From Patescibacteria group bacterium (GTDB lineage Bacteria; Patescibacteriota; Minisyncoccia; Phycocordibacterales; PALSA-1337), in NCBI GenBank assembly GCA_030917665.1, contig JAUPUH010000043.1, forward strand, positions 1 to 7,448: DNA of 7,448 bases, written 5' to 3'. The notes beneath the pieces were generated by a model that did no database searches, was not told the origin of the DNA, and was given only the letters and a program-made list of their open reading frames with translations. Every line of letters starts with the position of its first letter. Position 1 is the stretch's first letter. The position numbers and the translations under genes were made by a program. Shown here one piece after another: positions 6,427 to 7,448 of this stretch.

Positions 6427-7342
6427 ATTTTTTAGCCACCATCTTAGTCTGGCCAACCCAGTACTTGATCGGAATACGGCTAAAACCAAGGGCTTCTATA
6501 ATTTTTTTAGCTACCCCAAAAAGCTTGAAATACGATGACGCGCGCTCCAGCACGTATCCAAGCTCGAGTGTTTGCCAATGACGCGTAACAGCAACAATCT
6601 TAAATCCATGCTTTTTCATCTCACGGCGAATCGTTAGCGGCGTATAATAGGTCAAATGAACACTCAAAAGAAAGGGCCATTTTCGTCCTAATAACATTGC
6701 AGGTAAACTGGCGAAATCAGGATAGTTTACCACGAGGATGCCACTAGGTTTGAGGATAGTATAAATTTGATCGAGCTCTTTTCCTGGATCAGGCAAATGC
6801 TCAATCACGTCCCAGAGCGTAATAAGATCAAAACTTTCAAGATCAAAAATCTGCTCCGGAAGCGTACCGGTCCTTACATCTAAGCCATGTTCTTTTCGAG
6901 CATACTCAGATAGCCAGTAACTAGGCTCCACTCCGATAGGTGAAAGTCCTACCTGTTTTGCTGCTCGAAGAAAAGCGCCCCCAGCACAGCCAACATCCAA
7001 CACTTTAGTTTCGGGCAATAATTTTAGTTGGTATCTCTCTGACAACTCTTTCAGAGCTTCTACGAATGTCCGGATGCGCATGTTGTCCTGCTTGATAAAT
7101 GCTCGATCTTCGCCTCCCGCATAAGCTTCTATAATCCGATCGGGACTAAGACGAGGGTTAAGGTAGACGAGTCCGCACTTGGCGCATCTGACTACCTGTT
7201 CAAAAAGAGCCTGATCGCTTGAGGATCGGTATACCGTGGTCAGAAACTCATTCGTTAGTTCTGCAGGGAAGGTAGCATCGTAGACAATCGTAAACGCATC
7301 GGTCGAACACAACGGACATACAATCATCCTAAAATCAGACAT
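6416..7342 (-). CDS. Class I SAM-dependent methyltransferase with N-terminal zinc ribbon
   Basis: This 308-residue protein probably methylates a small molecule or a sugar/glycan intermediate in the cytoplasm using S-adenosylmethionine. The N-terminus carries two Cys-x2-Cys knuckles (C9/C12 and C53/C56) that look like a zinc ribbon. The Rossmann methyltransferase domain follows, with the SAM-binding motif VLDVGCAGG at 114-122, an acidic strand-2 end in GVEPS (137-141), and the FDLITLWDVIEHL block at 171-183. The HLTYYT stretch (229-234) is also typical of this broad group, which is common in polysaccharide loci. The substrate cannot be read from the sequence. The start is the ATG at 7342. No good Shine-Dalgarno lies before it, but all the expected N-terminal motifs are included. 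The 3' end overlaps the start of the HAD gene by 11 bases. Confidence 0.88.
   Translation of the reverse strand: MSDFRMIVCPLCSTDAFTIVYDATFPAELTNEFLTTVYRSSSDQALFEQVVRCAKCGLVYLNPRLSPDRIIEAYAGGEDRAFIKQDNMRIRTFVEALKELSERYQLKLLPETKVLDVGCAGGAFLRAAKQVGLSPIGVEPSYWLSEYARKEHGLDVRTGTLPEQIFDLESFDLITLWDVIEHLPDPGKELDQIYTILKPSGILVVNYPDFASLPAMLLGRKWPFLLSVHLTYYTPLTIRREMKKHGFKIVAVTRHWQTLELGYVLERASSYFKLFGVAKKIIEALGFSRIPIKYWVGQTKMVAKKYVK
6436..6440 (-). promoter_or_regulatory. Ribosome binding site that decides the HAD gene start
   Basis: On the minus strand GGTGG lies 9 bases upstream of the ATG at 6426-6424, inside the last codons of the methyltransferase gene. This favours the ATG over an in-frame TTG at 6489, which has no comparable purine-rich site before it and would add 21 residues (rich in Arg and Trp) that do not fit the family. 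Confidence 0.5.
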
Positions 7343-7377
7343 AGGCTTTTGATCAAGCTTGGCAGTTACTTTTTAGC

Positions 7378-7406
7378 AGTATACAACTACTCACTTCACG
7401 GAACAA
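7378..7406 (-). promoter_or_regulatory. Putative sigma70-type promoter upstream of the methyltransferase gene
   Basis: Read on the minus strand, TTGTTC (7406-7401, 3 of 6 matches to TTGACA) is followed after exactly 17 bases by TATACT (7383-7378, 5 of 6 matches to TATAAT). Initiation about 7 bases downstream would give a leader of roughly 28-30 bases before the ATG at 7342. The -35 match is weak, there is no extended -10, and no operator-like inverted repeat is visible. If the adjacent upstream reading frame is real, this element would overlap its last codons. It is the best promoter candidate I found in the window. Confidence 0.35.
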
Positions 7407-7448
7407 TAAAAACATAATCATTCGCTTTAGCTGAAAAAATAACGCCAC
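7396..7448 (-). CDS. Possible 3' end of an upstream gene (partial, low confidence)
   Basis: One minus-strand frame enters from the right edge and reads 16 sense codons (GVIFSAKANDYVFIVP) before a TGA at 7398-7396. The peptide has a plausible protein C-terminal composition with an alternating hydrophobic strand. No family can be recognised from so short a piece. A competing frame stays open to a TGA at 7355-7353, but its product is rich in Phe, Leu and Met and looks like an off-frame reading. If the call is right, the upstream gene has the same orientation and lies about 50 bases before the methyltransferase gene, so the cluster could continue to the right. Confidence 0.25.
   Translation of the reverse strand, partial: GVIFSAKANDYVFIVP

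Noticed and set aside
6427..6489. Longer HAD protein starting at the in-frame TTG at 6489
   Set aside because: The extra 21 residues do not fit the family, the start is TTG without a good ribosome site, and the ATG at 6426 has GGTGG at a proper distance.
1..7448. CRISPR array, tRNA or rRNA gene, insertion sequence, or TGA recoding
   Set aside because: No regularly spaced direct repeats, cloverleaf-like segments, terminal inverted repeats or transposase motifs were seen, and all complete genes read in the standard code with TAA or TAG stops.

Overview
The window is a single, tightly packed, left-reading (minus-strand) gene cluster from a bacterial genome of moderate GC content, in the mid-40s percent by eye. 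Every convincing gene lies on the minus strand and the plus strand holds only antisense shadow frames. The content looks like a surface-glycan or glycolipid assembly locus. The organism cannot be named from the sequence. A bacterium using the standard code fits, since all five complete genes end in TAA or TAG and read through without recoding. A candidate-phyla (Patescibacteria-type) origin is possible but unproven.

Layout in transcription order (right to left): a possible 3' end of an upstream gene and a promoter-like element (7378-7448); a zinc-ribbon SAM-dependent methyltransferase (7342-6416); a HAD-family sugar-phosphate mutase/phosphatase (6426-5770); a 963-residue three-domain protein fusing a GlmU-like nucleotidyltransferase, a CofD/YvcK-like domain and a family 2 glycosyltransferase (5770-2879); a second, stand-alone family 2 glycosyltransferase of polyprenyl-phosphate type (2874-2134); a GtrA-family membrane protein (2120-1707); a 70-base gap holding a possible 19-codon mini-ORF; and a large multi-span membrane protein resembling GT-C glycosyltransferases (1636 to beyond position 1), cut by the window edge.

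The genes overlap or are separated by a few bases (11-nt overlap, 1-nt overlap, 4-nt gap, 13-nt gap), so they are probably one transcript with translational coupling. A working model, which is inference, has the HAD enzyme shaping a sugar phosphate and the nucleotidyltransferase domain activating it. The CofD-like domain then transfers or senses the activated product, and the two GT2 modules load sugar onto a polyprenyl carrier. GtrA would help move the lipid-linked sugar across the membrane, and the GT-C-like protein would use it on the outer face.

The most unusual item is the three-domain fusion. It places an activating nucleotidyltransferase next to a CofD-type transferase in one chain, an arrangement that echoes the separate CofC and CofD enzymes of F420 synthesis but here sits in a glycan context.
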